A stretch of DNA of 64,000 bases, from contig CAVVEC010000007.1 in the NCBI GenBank assembly GCA_963747105.1, positions 248,001 through 312,000 of the forward strand, given 5' to 3'. Below the pieces are notes generated by a model. The model was not told the DNA's origin, ran no database searches, and saw only the letters and a list, made by a program, of their open reading frames with translations. This document shows, piece after piece, positions 52,715-61,143 of this stretch. Within the stretch, counting starts at the first letter, position 1. The number at the start of each line of letters is the position of its first letter. A program made the translations under genes and the position numbers. The stretch is from CAVVEC01 sp963747105. Lineage in GTDB: Bacteria > Acidobacteriota > Terriglobia > Terriglobales > Acidobacteriaceae.

Positions 52715-52967
52715 GATTTCGCCAACCGCACAGAAGCAACTAGGCCAACTCGATAAGCCCGTACGTCGCCGCATTCTGAAATTCCTCCACGAACGGGTCA
52801 GCAAGCTAGACGATCCCCGCAAGATCGGCGCAAGGCTTCAAGGCCCGCTGGGCGAGTTCTGGAGATATCGCGTCGGCGATTACCGCCTCATTTGCTCCCT
52901 GGAAGACGACCGGCTTGTGGTACTGGTTCTCCGCATCGGCCACCGCCGGGAAGATTATCGGCGCTAA
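52698..52967 (+). CDS. RelE/ParE family toxin
   Basis: 89 residues. MAWKIEISPTAQKQLGQLDKPVRRRILKFL, then ARLQGPLGEFWRYRVGDYRLICSLEDDRLVVLVLRIGHRREDYR, carries the family features: the central basic RYRVGDYR and C-terminal GHRREDYR. It is predicted to be a ribosome-dependent mRNA endonuclease, neutralised by the upstream antitoxin. Confidence 0.9.
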   Translation: MAWKIEISPTAQKQLGQLDKPVRRRILKFLHERVSKLDDPRKIGARLQGPLGEFWRYRVGDYRLICSLEDDRLVVLVLRIGHRREDYRR

Positions 52968-53073
52968 CTGCATAGTTTCTTCGTCGGAGACGTTCGCCGT
53001 TCGAATGTCTCGCTTCCTCAGAATGACACATCAAGAAAATCGGTGTAGATCCGTGTGAATCCGTGGCCCGGCT

Positions 53074-53952
53074 TTACAATTTGTTCGGCTTCGGATTGTT
53101 CGGGTCCGAATAGTCGTAAAAGCCCTTCCCGGTTTTGCGTCCGTACCAGCCCGCCATCACCAGCCGCTTCAGCAGCGGAGGCGAGGCGAAGCGACGTTCT
53201 TTGAACTCGTCGTACATCACGTGCGTGATGTAGTAGGTTGTATCGAGGCCAACGAAATCCAGAAGGGTGAACGGGCCCATGGGATAGCCGCAGCCCAGCT
53301 TCATGGAAGTATCTATGTCTTCGATTGAGCCGACGCCCTCTTCGTACGCGCGGATGGCGTCGAGCATATACGGCACCAGCAGCCGATTGACGATAAACCC
53401 GGTCTTGTCGCTGGTTCGAACTGGCACTTTTCCCAGCTTTTTGCCGAACTCGTAAGCCGTCTCGTACACATCGTCGGCGGTCGCGATCGTGCGCACGACT
53501 TCGACCAGCTTCATCAGCGGAACCGGATTGAAAAAGTGCAGGCCGACAAACCGTTCGGGCCGTTTGGTCGCGGTCAGCAGTTCCGTGATCGAAATCGAAG
53601 ACGTGTTCGAGGCAAAGATCGCGTCTTTCTTCACGATACCGTCGAGAGACGAGTACATCTTTTTCTTTTCGCCGACATTCTCAATGACGGCTTCGACGAT
53701 GATGTCGCAGTCAGCCAGGTCTTGTTTGTTGGTCGTCCCCTTCAATCGGGCGCGGACCGCTTGCGGCGTATCCTTCAGCGTTCCCTTCTCCGCGAACTTG
53801 GCAAGGGACTTCTCAATCCCGGCGAACCCCTTGTCGAGAAATTTCTGCTCGACTTCGAGTACGGTGACATCGAAACCGGCGGTGGCAGCTATTTGAGCGA
53901 TGCCAGATCCCATCAGCCCGCAACCGAGGACCCCAACTTTCTTTATTTCCAT
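53074..53952 (-). CDS. 3-hydroxybutyryl-CoA (3-hydroxyacyl-CoA) dehydrogenase
   Basis: 292 residues, intact. NAD-binding GVLGCGLMGSGIAQIAA, catalytic Ser/His/Asn in NTSSISITELL, GLHFFNPVPLMKLVEVV and SDKTGFIVNRLLVPYM. C-terminal dimer domain YGRKTGKGFYDYS. It interconverts 3-hydroxyacyl-CoA and 3-ketoacyl-CoA. It lies 128 bp downstream of the thiolase gene, with a repeat-filled gap. Confidence 0.95.
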   Translation of the reverse strand: MEIKKVGVLGCGLMGSGIAQIAATAGFDVTVLEVEQKFLDKGFAGIEKSLAKFAEKGTLKDTPQAVRARLKGTTNKQDLADCDIIVEAVIENVGEKKKMYSSLDGIVKKDAIFASNTSSISITELLTATKRPERFVGLHFFNPVPLMKLVEVVRTIATADDVYETAYEFGKKLGKVPVRTSDKTGFIVNRLLVPYMLDAIRAYEEGVGSIEDIDTSMKLGCGYPMGPFTLLDFVGLDTTYYITHVMYDEFKERRFASPPLLKRLVMAGWYGRKTGKGFYDYSDPNNPKPNKL

Positions 53953-54002
53953 CAGACACCTGCCTAGCTAAAATGTTTGGTTTTCAATGGCTGACGCCAA
54001 CA

Positions 54003-54080
54003 GCAGATCCCTCGACTTCGCTCGGGATGGCAATCAGTGGTTAAGGTTTTCCCCGTGCCTCTGTGCCTCCGTGGTAAAAA
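54003..54080. repeat. Intergenic repeats between thiolase and dehydrogenase genes
   Basis: CAGATCCCTCGACTTCGCTCGGGATGGCAA belongs to the GTCATCC/GAGCGAAGTCGAGGGA family, also found inside a decayed antitoxin copy at 58706-58731. The phrase repeat CCGTGCCTCTGTGCCTCCGTGGT follows directly. Confidence 0.6.
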
Positions 54081-55280
54081 CTAGTTCAAACTCTCCACCA
54101 CCATGGCTATCCCCTGCCCGCCCCCGATGCATGCTGTCGCAAGACCGTATTTTTTCTTACGCCGCCGCAGCTCATAGAGCAGCGTGATCACCAGCCGCGT
54201 GCCGGTCGCGCCCAGAGGATGCCCCAGCGCGATCGCGCCGCCGTTGACGTTGACTTTCTCGCGCTCCAGGCCGAGTTCTTTCTCCACCGCCAAATACTGT
54301 GCCGCGAAGGCCTCATTCACCTCGATCAGGTCAATGTAATCGAGTGTCAGCCCGGCCTTCTGCAGCGCGATCTTCGTCGCCGGCACCGGGCCGCGGCCCA
54401 TGAGCTTGGGCTCGACCCCAGCGATCCCCCAGCCTACAATCCGTCCCAGCGGATGAATGCCCCGCTTGCCCGCTTCCTCCAGCGACATCACAACGACCGC
54501 TGCGCCTCCGTCCACGATCCCACTGGCGTTCCCGGCCGTCACCGTGCCGTTCTTGCCGAACGCCGGCTTCAATTTGGCCAGCCCTTCCATCGTAGTCTGT
54601 GACCGGCGATGATCGTCCTCGGTAAACATTTCGCCAGTGGGCTCACCCTTGCGATCGCGCAACGGCACTGGAACCAGCTCTTCCTGCATCCGGCCTTCTT
54701 TGTAAGCCGCGTCCGCGGCGTGCTGGGAGCGCAAGGAGAATTCATCCTGCATCTCGCGCGTGATCCCCTGCTGCGAACCATACAACTCTGCCGTATTTGC
54801 CATATACGAACCGCAATAGCTGTCGAGCAGCGCGACCATGAGCGAGTCTTCCAGCTTTCCCCCCGGAGCAAGGGTAAAACCATCACGCCCGCGGATCACA
54901 AATGGCGCTTGCGACATCGCTTCCATCCCTCCAGCCAGCACGATTTTGGCCTCATCGAGCTGAACCATCTGGGCAGCATTCACGATGGCCTGCATGCCGC
55001 TTCCGCACAGACGATTCACGGTCAGCGCAGGCGTTTCAATGGGCAGGCCGGCGCGCAATCCCACATGGCGTGCGCCATAGAGAGCGTCGCCGGAAGTCTG
55101 CTGCGCGTTGCCGAAAACGGCGTGGTCGAACTCCTTGGCATCCAACCCAGACCGTTCAATCGCCGCTTTGCCCGCTACGGCGCCCAGTTCCTGGGCAGTA
55201 AAATCTTTCAGCTTGCCGCAATAACGCCCAAAAGGCGTACGCGCCCCGCTGACAATGGCAATGTCTCCTGGCTTCAGCAT
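54081..55280 (-). CDS. Acetyl-CoA C-acetyltransferase (thiolase)
   Basis: 399 residues, intact. The nucleophile Cys is in NRLCGSGMQAIVNA (about residue 90). GHPLGATGTR carries the catalytic His, and CIGGGQGIA the second Cys. SGARTPFGRYCGKL is the usual start. It condenses or cleaves acetoacetyl-/3-ketoacyl-CoA. With the dehydrogenase and crotonase genes it completes a beta-oxidation or butanoyl-CoA-type set. Confidence 0.95.
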   Translation of the reverse strand: MLKPGDIAIVSGARTPFGRYCGKLKDFTAQELGAVAGKAAIERSGLDAKEFDHAVFGNAQQTSGDALYGARHVGLRAGLPIETPALTVNRLCGSGMQAIVNAAQMVQLDEAKIVLAGGMEAMSQAPFVIRGRDGFTLAPGGKLEDSLMVALLDSYCGSYMANTAELYGSQQGITREMQDEFSLRSQHAADAAYKEGRMQEELVPVPLRDRKGEPTGEMFTEDDHRRSQTTMEGLAKLKPAFGKNGTVTAGNASGIVDGGAAVVVMSLEEAGKRGIHPLGRIVGWGIAGVEPKLMGRGPVPATKIALQKAGLTLDYIDLIEVNEAFAAQYLAVEKELGLEREKVNVNGGAIALGHPLGATGTRLVITLLYELRRRKKKYGLATACIGGGQGIAMVVESLN

Positions 55281-55643
55281 TGGCTTCCTGGTAATGACTT
55301 CATGGGATCAGAATGGTTCCGAATGGGCTAACCAAACTTGTCAGTGTAACAGCGGGAAATGGAAGCGGCAAACCACGGGACTAAGTGGTAGAGCCTGCTC
55401 GCATCGTATGCCATGGCGAGGCGAATCGAAGAAATGTTCCACGTTGAACATTGTCAATACAGATACGTATGTATATTGTTGTAATTAAACTATTGGTAAG
55501 CCTATCTCGCTGTTGAACTTATGTGCAAATCTCCCATTCGACCAATTTGGCTTGAGCGGAGCGAGAAGCAGGTTACAGACAAATCCCACAACGGGAACGC
55601 CTCCAAAGAGGGCGGAGCACCCGCCATCGCGTGAAAAGAATCC
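55281..55643. other. Gene-free AT-richer region upstream of thiolase
   Basis: 363 bp with no convincing gene. It holds the parS-like palindrome (55435-55450), an ATACGTAT palindrome at 55463-55470, and an AT-rich stretch (55480-55500, TTGTTGTAATTAAACTATTGG) that could be promoter DNA. The right end (55560-55640) carries short GC-rich inverted words. Confidence 0.6.
55435..55450. other. parS-like ParB binding site
   Basis: TGTTCCACGTTGAACA. Compared with the common bacterial parS form TGTTNCACGTGNAACA, 13 of the 14 defined positions match (one G-to-T change), and the palindrome extends one base further on each side (AATGTTC/GAACATT). It is in an intergenic region, like many parS sites. parA and parB are not in the window. 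Confidence 0.55.
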
Positions 55644-56955
55644 TCACGGATTGAAGACCCAATAGGTCAGCTGTTGCAGGTTTTCTGCGTGCATCCCAAA
55701 GCGGTGGCCCGGAGGCGAGCCACTCTGGATGACTTCGAACATATCCGTCAGGATGGAGCGTCTGTCACCGAAATAAGCGTGTCCTATCAGTCCCGTGTCC
55801 ACTGCCGTGGCATCGATCGTGTCGACCTTGGGCACCACGCAGATGTGGGTGGAATCGCCAACGCGATCGGCCTCGTGAATCTTCTCCGATGCCTTGATTG
55901 CCTCGTCACGTGAGGACGCGTACAACGTTACATCCTTCGCCGCTGACGGAAAGGTCGCCGCGAGTTGCTTGAACACTCCGACACCAATGTCGGGAGCCGC
56001 CAGAAACACGTGCGTGAACATAGGGGGACCTCCTGCGTGCTTCGACGCGATCTCCGACAGCGCTCGCGTTAGCGCACGGTTCCCCATGCTGTGCGCGATC
56101 AGGTGCACGGTGGTTGCATGCGACTGCACGGCCACGGCGCGCCAGAAACTTCTCGAGGTGTGGCGTCGCCCAGTCGACGGTGTCTTCATCGGCCGTGTAC
56201 GCCGCCAACTGCCCCTTCGAGGGCCAGGAGTACATGATGGGCGCACCTTGAAACCCAAGATCGTAGGAAAGTTGGGCCGTGCGCCAGGCTGCTTGCTCAA
56301 ACGTGTTGTCAAAGCCGTGGACGAAAACAAAGGCATTCTTGCTGGCCGACGACGCCACCTTGCTCGCAAGTTCGGAGTAAAAGTCCTGCTCCGATTTCGG
56401 TACGACGCTGAGCAACACGATATGCTTGTCGGGATCCTGGCGAAACTCCAGTCTCCAGATCGAGGGCCGCTCGATACGTCCCATGCGATGGTCGCGCGGG
56501 ATGCTGACGTCCAGCGTGCCCAAATGCAGCGACTCATCCAGTTGCCGATCTCCGCCATAGAACTTGCCGGGGGCGGGGTCGCCCGTGGGCTGGCGGTCGG
56601 TGGCGTAGAAAACCCGCACCACCGCGTAATTCTCGTTCGGTGGCGCGGCTTTCGCAGCGAACTTATTCGTAAGATTTCTGCTGGTGGGAGGAGGCGGTGG
56701 AGGCGCCCCTTGCGAAACCGTAGGCGGCGCTGCTCCTGCAGCGGACGTGCCCGTCTGATCGCTGGCGGCGGGAGGAGGTGGCGGAGGCGGCGGAGGTTCC
56801 GCTTGCGAAGGGGGATTAGATTCCGTATCCCGAGCCGGAGCCGGAACCGGCGCGGCTGTCGGGTGGCTACCCGGTTTGCTGCTGCAGCCAAGGTAAAGAA
56901 AGAGAAGGGCCAGCAACGCTGGCAAAATAACCCGCAAGCGCTTGGATACTTTCAT
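55644..56955 (-). CDS. Alpha/beta-hydrolase (DUF900) lipoprotein with proline-rich linker (frameshifted)
   Basis: Lipoprotein signal (LLALLFLYLGCSS) from the ATG at 56955. A Pro/Ala-rich linker with two polyproline runs covers about residues 25-95. A DUF900-type hydrolase follows: VRVFYATDRQPTGD, VFVHGFDNTFEQAAWRTAQLSYDLG, IMYSWPSKGQ, nucleophile LIAHSMGNRALTRAL, MFTHVFLAAPDIGVGVF and the catalytic His in VDTGLIGHAYFG. One frame change near 56140 lies just before the nucleophile. An envelope lipase/esterase role is likely; substrate unknown. Confidence 0.85.
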
Positions 56956-57016
56956 CGGAGCCTCCACTCAGCCGGCCGCTTCTCTTTTATTGTCCCCAGG
57001 TTCCATGCAAAGCGAA

Positions 57017-57042
57017 GGGGTCACGGCGCGCGCCGTGACCCC
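57017..57042. terminator. Perfect GC-rich stem-loop
   Basis: GGGGTCACGGCG-CG-CGCCGTGACCCC: 12-bp perfect arms. It lies between the end of the Fic operon and the lipoprotein gene start, both on the minus strand. The side downstream in that sense (TTCGCTTTGC) is only weakly T-rich. It could be an intrinsic terminator or a small repeat. Confidence 0.5.
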
Positions 57043-57206
57043 CCTCAGAGTCGAATAATTTTATACTCCCTTTTATCGGTTTTGCCTAGGCAATTTCGTG
57101 CCAGGAGCCGGGGGTGCACCATCCTAACGGAACGCTCTTTGCGACGTTAGGGTCGGACAACTGTGATGTTGGCGCGAGCGTCTCGCTTGTGCGCTCCCGA
57201 AATCCA

Positions 57207-57254
57207 TGGGAAGGGCACGGCTTTAGCCGTGCCGTAAGCGGCGGAAAAGATTCA
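57207..57254. repeat. GGCACGGCTTTAGCCGTGCC dispersed repeat
   Basis: GGGAAGGGCACGGCTTTAGCCGTGCCGTAAGCGGCGGAAAAGA, a hairpin-forming unit. A diverged copy, GGAAGGGAACGACTTCAGTCGTGCCATACGCGGCAGAAAAAGA, lies at 58561-58605 with compensatory changes in the stem, which suggests the hairpin itself is conserved. Confidence 0.65.
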
Positions 57255-57293
57255 CGCCCCGCATGGGCGCCACGATGGTCGTACCACGACTCT

Positions 57294-57527
57294 CTAACCA
57301 ACGAAAACGAAATACTCCGCCGGATACAGATAGTCCTCGCCCGACTCATCGATCACTCGCAATTGATGCCGTCTGGAAGGCTGCTCATCGGCCAGCACCC
57401 GATAGACTTTCCGCAACTCCAAGCCAGCAGGATAGCCCTGGTTCCGCACGCAAAGGACGAAGCGTGTCTGGCCTCTGTTCGCCTCATCCGACGATCCGCG
57501 TGATCTCGTGTTCCTTCTCAATCCCAT
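57294..57527 (-). CDS. Conserved small hypothetical protein
   Basis: 77 residues. The segment TRFVLCVRNQGYPAGLELRKVYRVLADEQ, then HQLRVIDESGEDYLYPAEYFVFV, resembles a short conserved family of unknown role found across soil bacteria and cyanobacteria (RKxYxxL, then ESGEDYLYP). It begins three bases after the fic stop, so it is in the Fic operon. A beta-barrel SH3-like fold is plausible but unproven. Confidence 0.65.
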   Translation of the reverse strand: MGLRRNTRSRGSSDEANRGQTRFVLCVRNQGYPAGLELRKVYRVLADEQPSRRHQLRVIDESGEDYLYPAEYFVFVG

Positions 57528-57530
57528 GAA

Positions 57531-58181
57531 CTAGCCGTTCTGGCCCGCTTGCTGATGGACGCTCAACAACTGAGCCGCCAGGCAATCGGACACCAGTTCT
57601 TCCATCGCTGACACGTCCAGCCTGTTGTTCCGGTCGGATGCATCAGCCGCTTGCAAAGCCCGGTAATAGCGGTTTCTATTTCTTGGATTGTCAGCGATCT
57701 GCTGGGGAACAGTCGGTTCTCCTGGGAGGTAGTATCCAAGCCTGACACACAGCACCAAGTACGAAGTTGCGCGAGAAACCCTTCCATTGCCGCCAAGAAA
57801 TGGATGAATCCAATTGTGCCGCCACATCACATAAGCCGCGAGGTGGATTGCAGACTTTCCAAAGTTGCCATTCACGTACGCGCACATTTCCTCGACCAAC
57901 GGCATCACCTGCTCCCAAGGCGGAGGCTGATGAAGGGTGTTGTCGATCACGCCGGCACGCTGCAGATACACGGGACTCATTCGGAAAGTTCCCGCACACG
58001 CGTAAATATCGCGTATCGCAAAATTGTGAAGTCGAGCGAGGGTAGCCGGTTTGAGGGCGAACTCGGGAATTGACTCCGCGACCATCTGCTTTACCGCGTC
58101 AAATTGTAAAAGGCCGTTCCTCGATTCGAGGACGGCCTTTTGTTCAAGCGTGTCGTAAAGTTGATAAGCGGGGCGTGGCAC
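57531..58181 (-). CDS. Fic family AMPylase (toxin-like)
   Basis: 216 residues. The Fic motif HPFLGGNGRVSR (His about residue 120) is complete apart from the usual D/E, which is Leu, so AMPylation chemistry may be altered. The beta-hairpin flap and LHNFAIRDIYACAGTFR are typical. The start is GTG at 58181, 10 bp after a 57-residue antitoxin-like gene carrying the inhibitory-helix-like motif, so this is a class I Fic arrangement. A terminator-like hairpin sits in the first 25 codons. Confidence 0.88.
   Translation of the reverse strand: MPRPAYQLYDTLEQKAVLESRNGLLQFDAVKQMVAESIPEFALKPATLARLHNFAIRDIYACAGTFRMSPVYLQRAGVIDNTLHQPPPWEQVMPLVEEMCAYVNGNFGKSAIHLAAYVMWRHNWIHPFLGGNGRVSRATSYLVLCVRLGYYLPGEPTVPQQIADNPRNRNRYYRALQAADASDRNNRLDVSAMEELVSDCLAAQLLSVHQQAGQNG
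58108..58141 (-). promoter_or_regulatory. Terminator-like hairpin inside the fic 5' coding region
   Basis: AAAAGGCCGTCCTCGA pairs with TCGAGGAACGGCCTTTT on the coding strand, a nearly perfect 16-bp stem with one bulge ending in TTTT. It covers about codons 14-25 of fic. It could terminate most transcripts after the antitoxin gene and keep the toxin low, or be incidental coding symmetry. Confidence 0.5.
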
Positions 58182-58191
58182 TAGCGAGCGC

Positions 58192-58365
58192 TCACTTCTC
58201 TTTCTTTAGGTCCTCTGCTGCCCGGTTGATTGTGTCCCAAGTGATGGAGTCATTCTCGATCTTGGTGTTGCCGTAGGCAAAGCTGCGCCGCTGCCTCTCA
58301 GCCTGCTCCGGCGTCATTTCTACCTTTCGCGCCATTTCTATAAGTTTGTTCAGTTCTTCTGACAT
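58192..58365 (-). CDS. Fic antitoxin-like small protein
   Basis: 57 residues, not usually called because of size. A strong site CGGAGGGGAGCCC precedes the ATG. MSEELNKLIEMARKVEMTPEQAERQRRSFAYGNTKIENDSIT resembles the one-helix antitoxins of class I Fic proteins. Their inhibitory helix carries (S/T)xxxE(G/N); here the segment is NTKIEN, with T one position off the usual place. The C-terminus WDTINRAAEDLKKEK is helical. It ends 10 bp before fic. Confidence 0.8.
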   Translation of the reverse strand: MSEELNKLIEMARKVEMTPEQAERQRRSFAYGNTKIENDSITWDTINRAAEDLKKEK

Positions 58366-58560
58366 GGGCTCCCCTCCGTGATACGACCTAACGCGGTCGA
58401 ATCTAGAGCTTGGAGATGATGATAGCGCGGCTTCGGGTTGTCAACAAAGAAATAGCAGCGAAACGGAATTCGCTGTACTTGAATGGTTCTTTTGTGGGAC
58501 TGCTAGCGGTAGGTCGAACGAAGCTCGTGTGGCGCGGGCGAACTCGCCCGTGAGGGTTCG

Positions 58561-58605
58561 TGGAAGGGAACGACTTCAGTCGTGCCATACGCGGCAGAAA
58601 AAGAC
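58561..58605. repeat. Diverged copy of the GGCACGGCTTTAGCC repeat
   Basis: GGAAGGGAACGACTTCAGTCGTGCCATACGCGGCAGAAAAAGA lies between the intact and decayed antitoxin copies. It matches the unit at 57207-57254 in order and length. Confidence 0.6.
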
Positions 58606-58652
58606 CCAGGCACCGCAACCCCGTCAGACCAGCCAAAAATCATTCCGCCCAC

Positions 58653-58867
58653 TCATTTCTCTTTCGACAACCGCTCCGTGGCCCGGTCAATCATCTCCCA
58701 AGTCCTGTCATCCCGAGCGAAGTCGAGGGACCTTGTGTGTTGCCGTAGGCAAACCCCGCGCCGCGGGTGCCCGATGTCTCGCTCCTCTCGAGACATGGGA
58801 TTCCCCGCTCCGGCGTCATCCGTATCGTCCTCACCATTTCGATCAATCCGTCCAATACTTCCGACAC
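58653..58867 (-). pseudogene. Decayed duplicate of the Fic antitoxin gene
   Basis: Collinear with the intact antitoxin. It reads VSEVLDGLIEMVRTIRMTPE, then a foreign palindromic insert (ATGTCTCGAGAGGAGCGAGACAT, about 58775-58797), then GFAYGNTQ, then a GTCATCC-family repeat (58706-58731) replacing the IENDSIT codons, and finally TWEMIDRATERLSKEK in another frame. No second fic gene follows. Two separate repeat insertions have broken a gene of under 60 codons. Confidence 0.75.
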
Positions 58868-58875
58868 GGGAGCTC

Positions 58876-60358
58876 TCAAACAAACCTTGACATGACGACG
58901 ACGTCCTGCCCCGGTACGTAGGGCGCTCGCAGGAGACCTTCCGCCCGAAAGCCGTGCGACTTCAAAAACACAACCGCGTTTGCGTCCGCAACCGGATGAA
59001 GAAAATACAGCTTTCGTCCTTTCAACTGGGTTACTTCTGCTAGCGCCCTGTCGCACAACGCTCCCAGGCTCGATTCGTGGCCCGTGGCGCGAAGCAGGAG
59101 CCCCTTAACAGCGCCGCCCCTCTTTGGCAAAAGAACGATCGCGGCGCTGCATGAGCTCCCTGTTCGGAGACAAACCAATCGTTTGGGTTTCTCGTGGTGC
59201 CGGGTGGCCATCTCTTCGACCGCCTGCTGCAGAAGAGCTCTTACGAACGCGGCAGAAACTGAGCACCACGTTTTTTCGAAACATTGACCTGATGTCATTT
59301 ACGAGCGCATCGCGCCTAAAGGAACTCGGGTCGGCAACCCCACCCGCGACAGCCCGCGGAGCCGCCACTGACGGGACGGAGTTCTCGTCGCTCACGATTA
59401 ACTTACCGAATACAAGCTCATTGTGCGTCGTCGCGTAATGGCGCTCCAGGTGCGCTTCTACGCGCATGCCCGATGCGAACAGATACTTAACCGTTTCCTC
59501 CGAGCCCTCAGGGCAGGTGCAGTAAATCTTGCGGATACCAAAGCTTCTTGCCCTCTCCTCAATAGCCTTCCGCGTTGCCTGGCCGTACCCGCCGCCCCGA
59601 TAGCGTCTGAGGATGATCGTTGGACCCGTTTTGACACACTGGCCGCTCTTGTACGTGAGCGTCGTGAAGCCGATACAAGCCCCGCGCTTGTTAGAAATGC
59701 TCAGGACCTCCTTCTTTGTAGTGAAGAATCCTGCAGGGTCAAAACCCAGATCATGGACGCGGAGCGTCGCATTCGCGAAAGTCTCGTCTATGTCCTCGTA
59801 ATGCGCGCTAATGTGTTTCAGAACCAGCTTCTTATAAATTTCGCGCTGACTCGCTCTGATCTTCTTGAGCGTCACCCGCGGAAGGTCGGTACGAATTGTC
59901 GCTTGGCGCTCAGCCTCAAGCAGCGTGTACAAGGGCTGCCCCCGCTCCAATAGGATGAAGCTCTGAGGCGGGAGGAGCTTTAATCGATCACCATTCAACC
60001 TGGAGGCGTCTATAGCACGAGTGAACCGGTGGGCATCTCGAATTTCAATAGCAAATCCCTCCTTGACATTGGCGAAATAGCTGTAGAACGCCTCCCGCGT
60101 GGTGGCGGCGGTCCCCACCGACGCCCATAGCGCATCGATGGGCTTGTTGATCAGCTCTCCAGCGTCGAACCATCCCACGATTCCTGTGCCGCCCGTTTCG
60201 TACAGAAACACCCGGTTGAAGTTCGAGACTGGCAGTACCTTTCGCAGCTCGAAGTGCTTTGATCCCTCAAAGATTCGGTGCGCGTGCTGCGGGCGAATTG
60301 ACAACAAGAGAGCAATGGGCTTTTTGCTTTGTTCGCGGCGGTGCGCGACGTGCTTCAT
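58876..60358 (-). CDS. ASCH-like/GNAT multidomain protein (frameshifted)
   Basis: About 493 residues after joining two frames near 59280. The N-terminus (about 10-110) is PUA/ASCH-like: PIALLLSIRPQHAHRIFEGSKHFELRKVLP. The middle (about 160-310) is a GNAT acetyltransferase, with acetyl-CoA loop RRYRGGGYGQATRKA and IRKIYCTCPEGSEETVKYLFASGMRVEAHLERHY. The C-terminus (about 350-490) is a second GNAT-like unit: VRALLQQAVEEMATRHHEKPKRLV to ANAVVFLKSHGFRAEGLLRAPY. Its start overlaps the previous gene by four bases. Third gene of a compact operon; target unknown. Confidence 0.75.
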
Positions 60359-61143
60359 AGCTCGGACCCCACTATCAGTTTCAGCCCATCCTCAGTTACT
60401 CTCCCGTGATCCAGGACAACCACGGACTTTGACCAGATACGGTCGTAATACTCACTCATCGCGGTGCCGACATCAGGATTCTCGATGTAGACATCTCGGA
60501 AGCTTCGAGTTGTTTGGTGGGAACCGGCGGCAACGAACCAGACCTTGTCGCTGTCCACGACCTGCACGCTCAGGGCCAGAGGCATCTCATCTCCGGGAGG
60601 TAGATCGCAGGCCAGAACGCCGATGTCCACATTTGGCTTGCCGCGAAGATGTTCTAGCAATTCCGCAACCCATTCGTCGTTCTTCGGGCTCTGGCGAATG
60701 AGCCTCCTGAAGCTGACTTTCTCGCGGCGTTTCATTAGGCCCAAGATTTCGTTGTCGTACCTTTTCCTCTCCCTGGAAGCAACCTCGCTCGGCGGGTAAG
60801 GAGCCAAGTATGCGATCCAAACGGAGTGCTCCGCTCGCTCGATCGCGTTCCGGAAGTGGACGTAAAACTCATAATCCTTCAATGGCGTGACTGCCGTCCC
60901 ATGCAGAGCCGTCGCCAATGTGTTGAGGCGATGCCTTGCATCGCCTGACTCCTTCAGCAGGATTAGCGTTATCGCAGCAGTTAGCAGAATTAGCTGAAGG
61001 CCCACAAACGCGGCAAAAACACCGTAAAACTGCTGCGGATCATTTGTCTTCCAGTAATTCGCTGTCACCGGAAAGAAGGGCGTGGCCGCCAGGAGAACCT
61101 GCGCGATCAGTACACCTACCGTTACCCAGATACTAAATCTCAC
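60355..61143 (-). CDS. Two-TM membrane protein with cytoplasmic sensor-like domain
   Basis: 262 residues. Two transmembrane helices (SIWVTVGVLIAQVLLAATPFF, about 4-24, and YGVFAAFVGLQLILLTAAITLIL, about 39-61). A soluble domain of about 190 residues follows: VHFRNAIERAEHSVWIAYLAPYPPSE, NDEWVAELLEHLRGKPNVDIGVLACDLP, VQVVDSDKVWFVAAGSHQTTRSFRDVYIENPDV and YDRIWSKSVVV. The layout recalls phospholipase D-like domains but no HKD motif is present. It overlaps both neighbours by four bases. Confidence 0.7.
   Translation of the reverse strand: MRFSIWVTVGVLIAQVLLAATPFFPVTANYWKTNDPQQFYGVFAAFVGLQLILLTAAITLILLKESGDARHRLNTLATALHGTAVTPLKDYEFYVHFRNAIERAEHSVWIAYLAPYPPSEVASRERKRYDNEILGLMKRREKVSFRRLIRQSPKNDEWVAELLEHLRGKPNVDIGVLACDLPPGDEMPLALSVQVVDSDKVWFVAAGSHQTTRSFRDVYIENPDVGTAMSEYYDRIWSKSVVVLDHGRVTEDGLKLIVGSEL

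Noticed and set aside
55894..57150. 418-codon plus-strand open frame with Arg-rich segments
   Set aside because: Antisense to the DUF900 lipoprotein gene; the arginine and glycine runs are the complement of polyproline codons.
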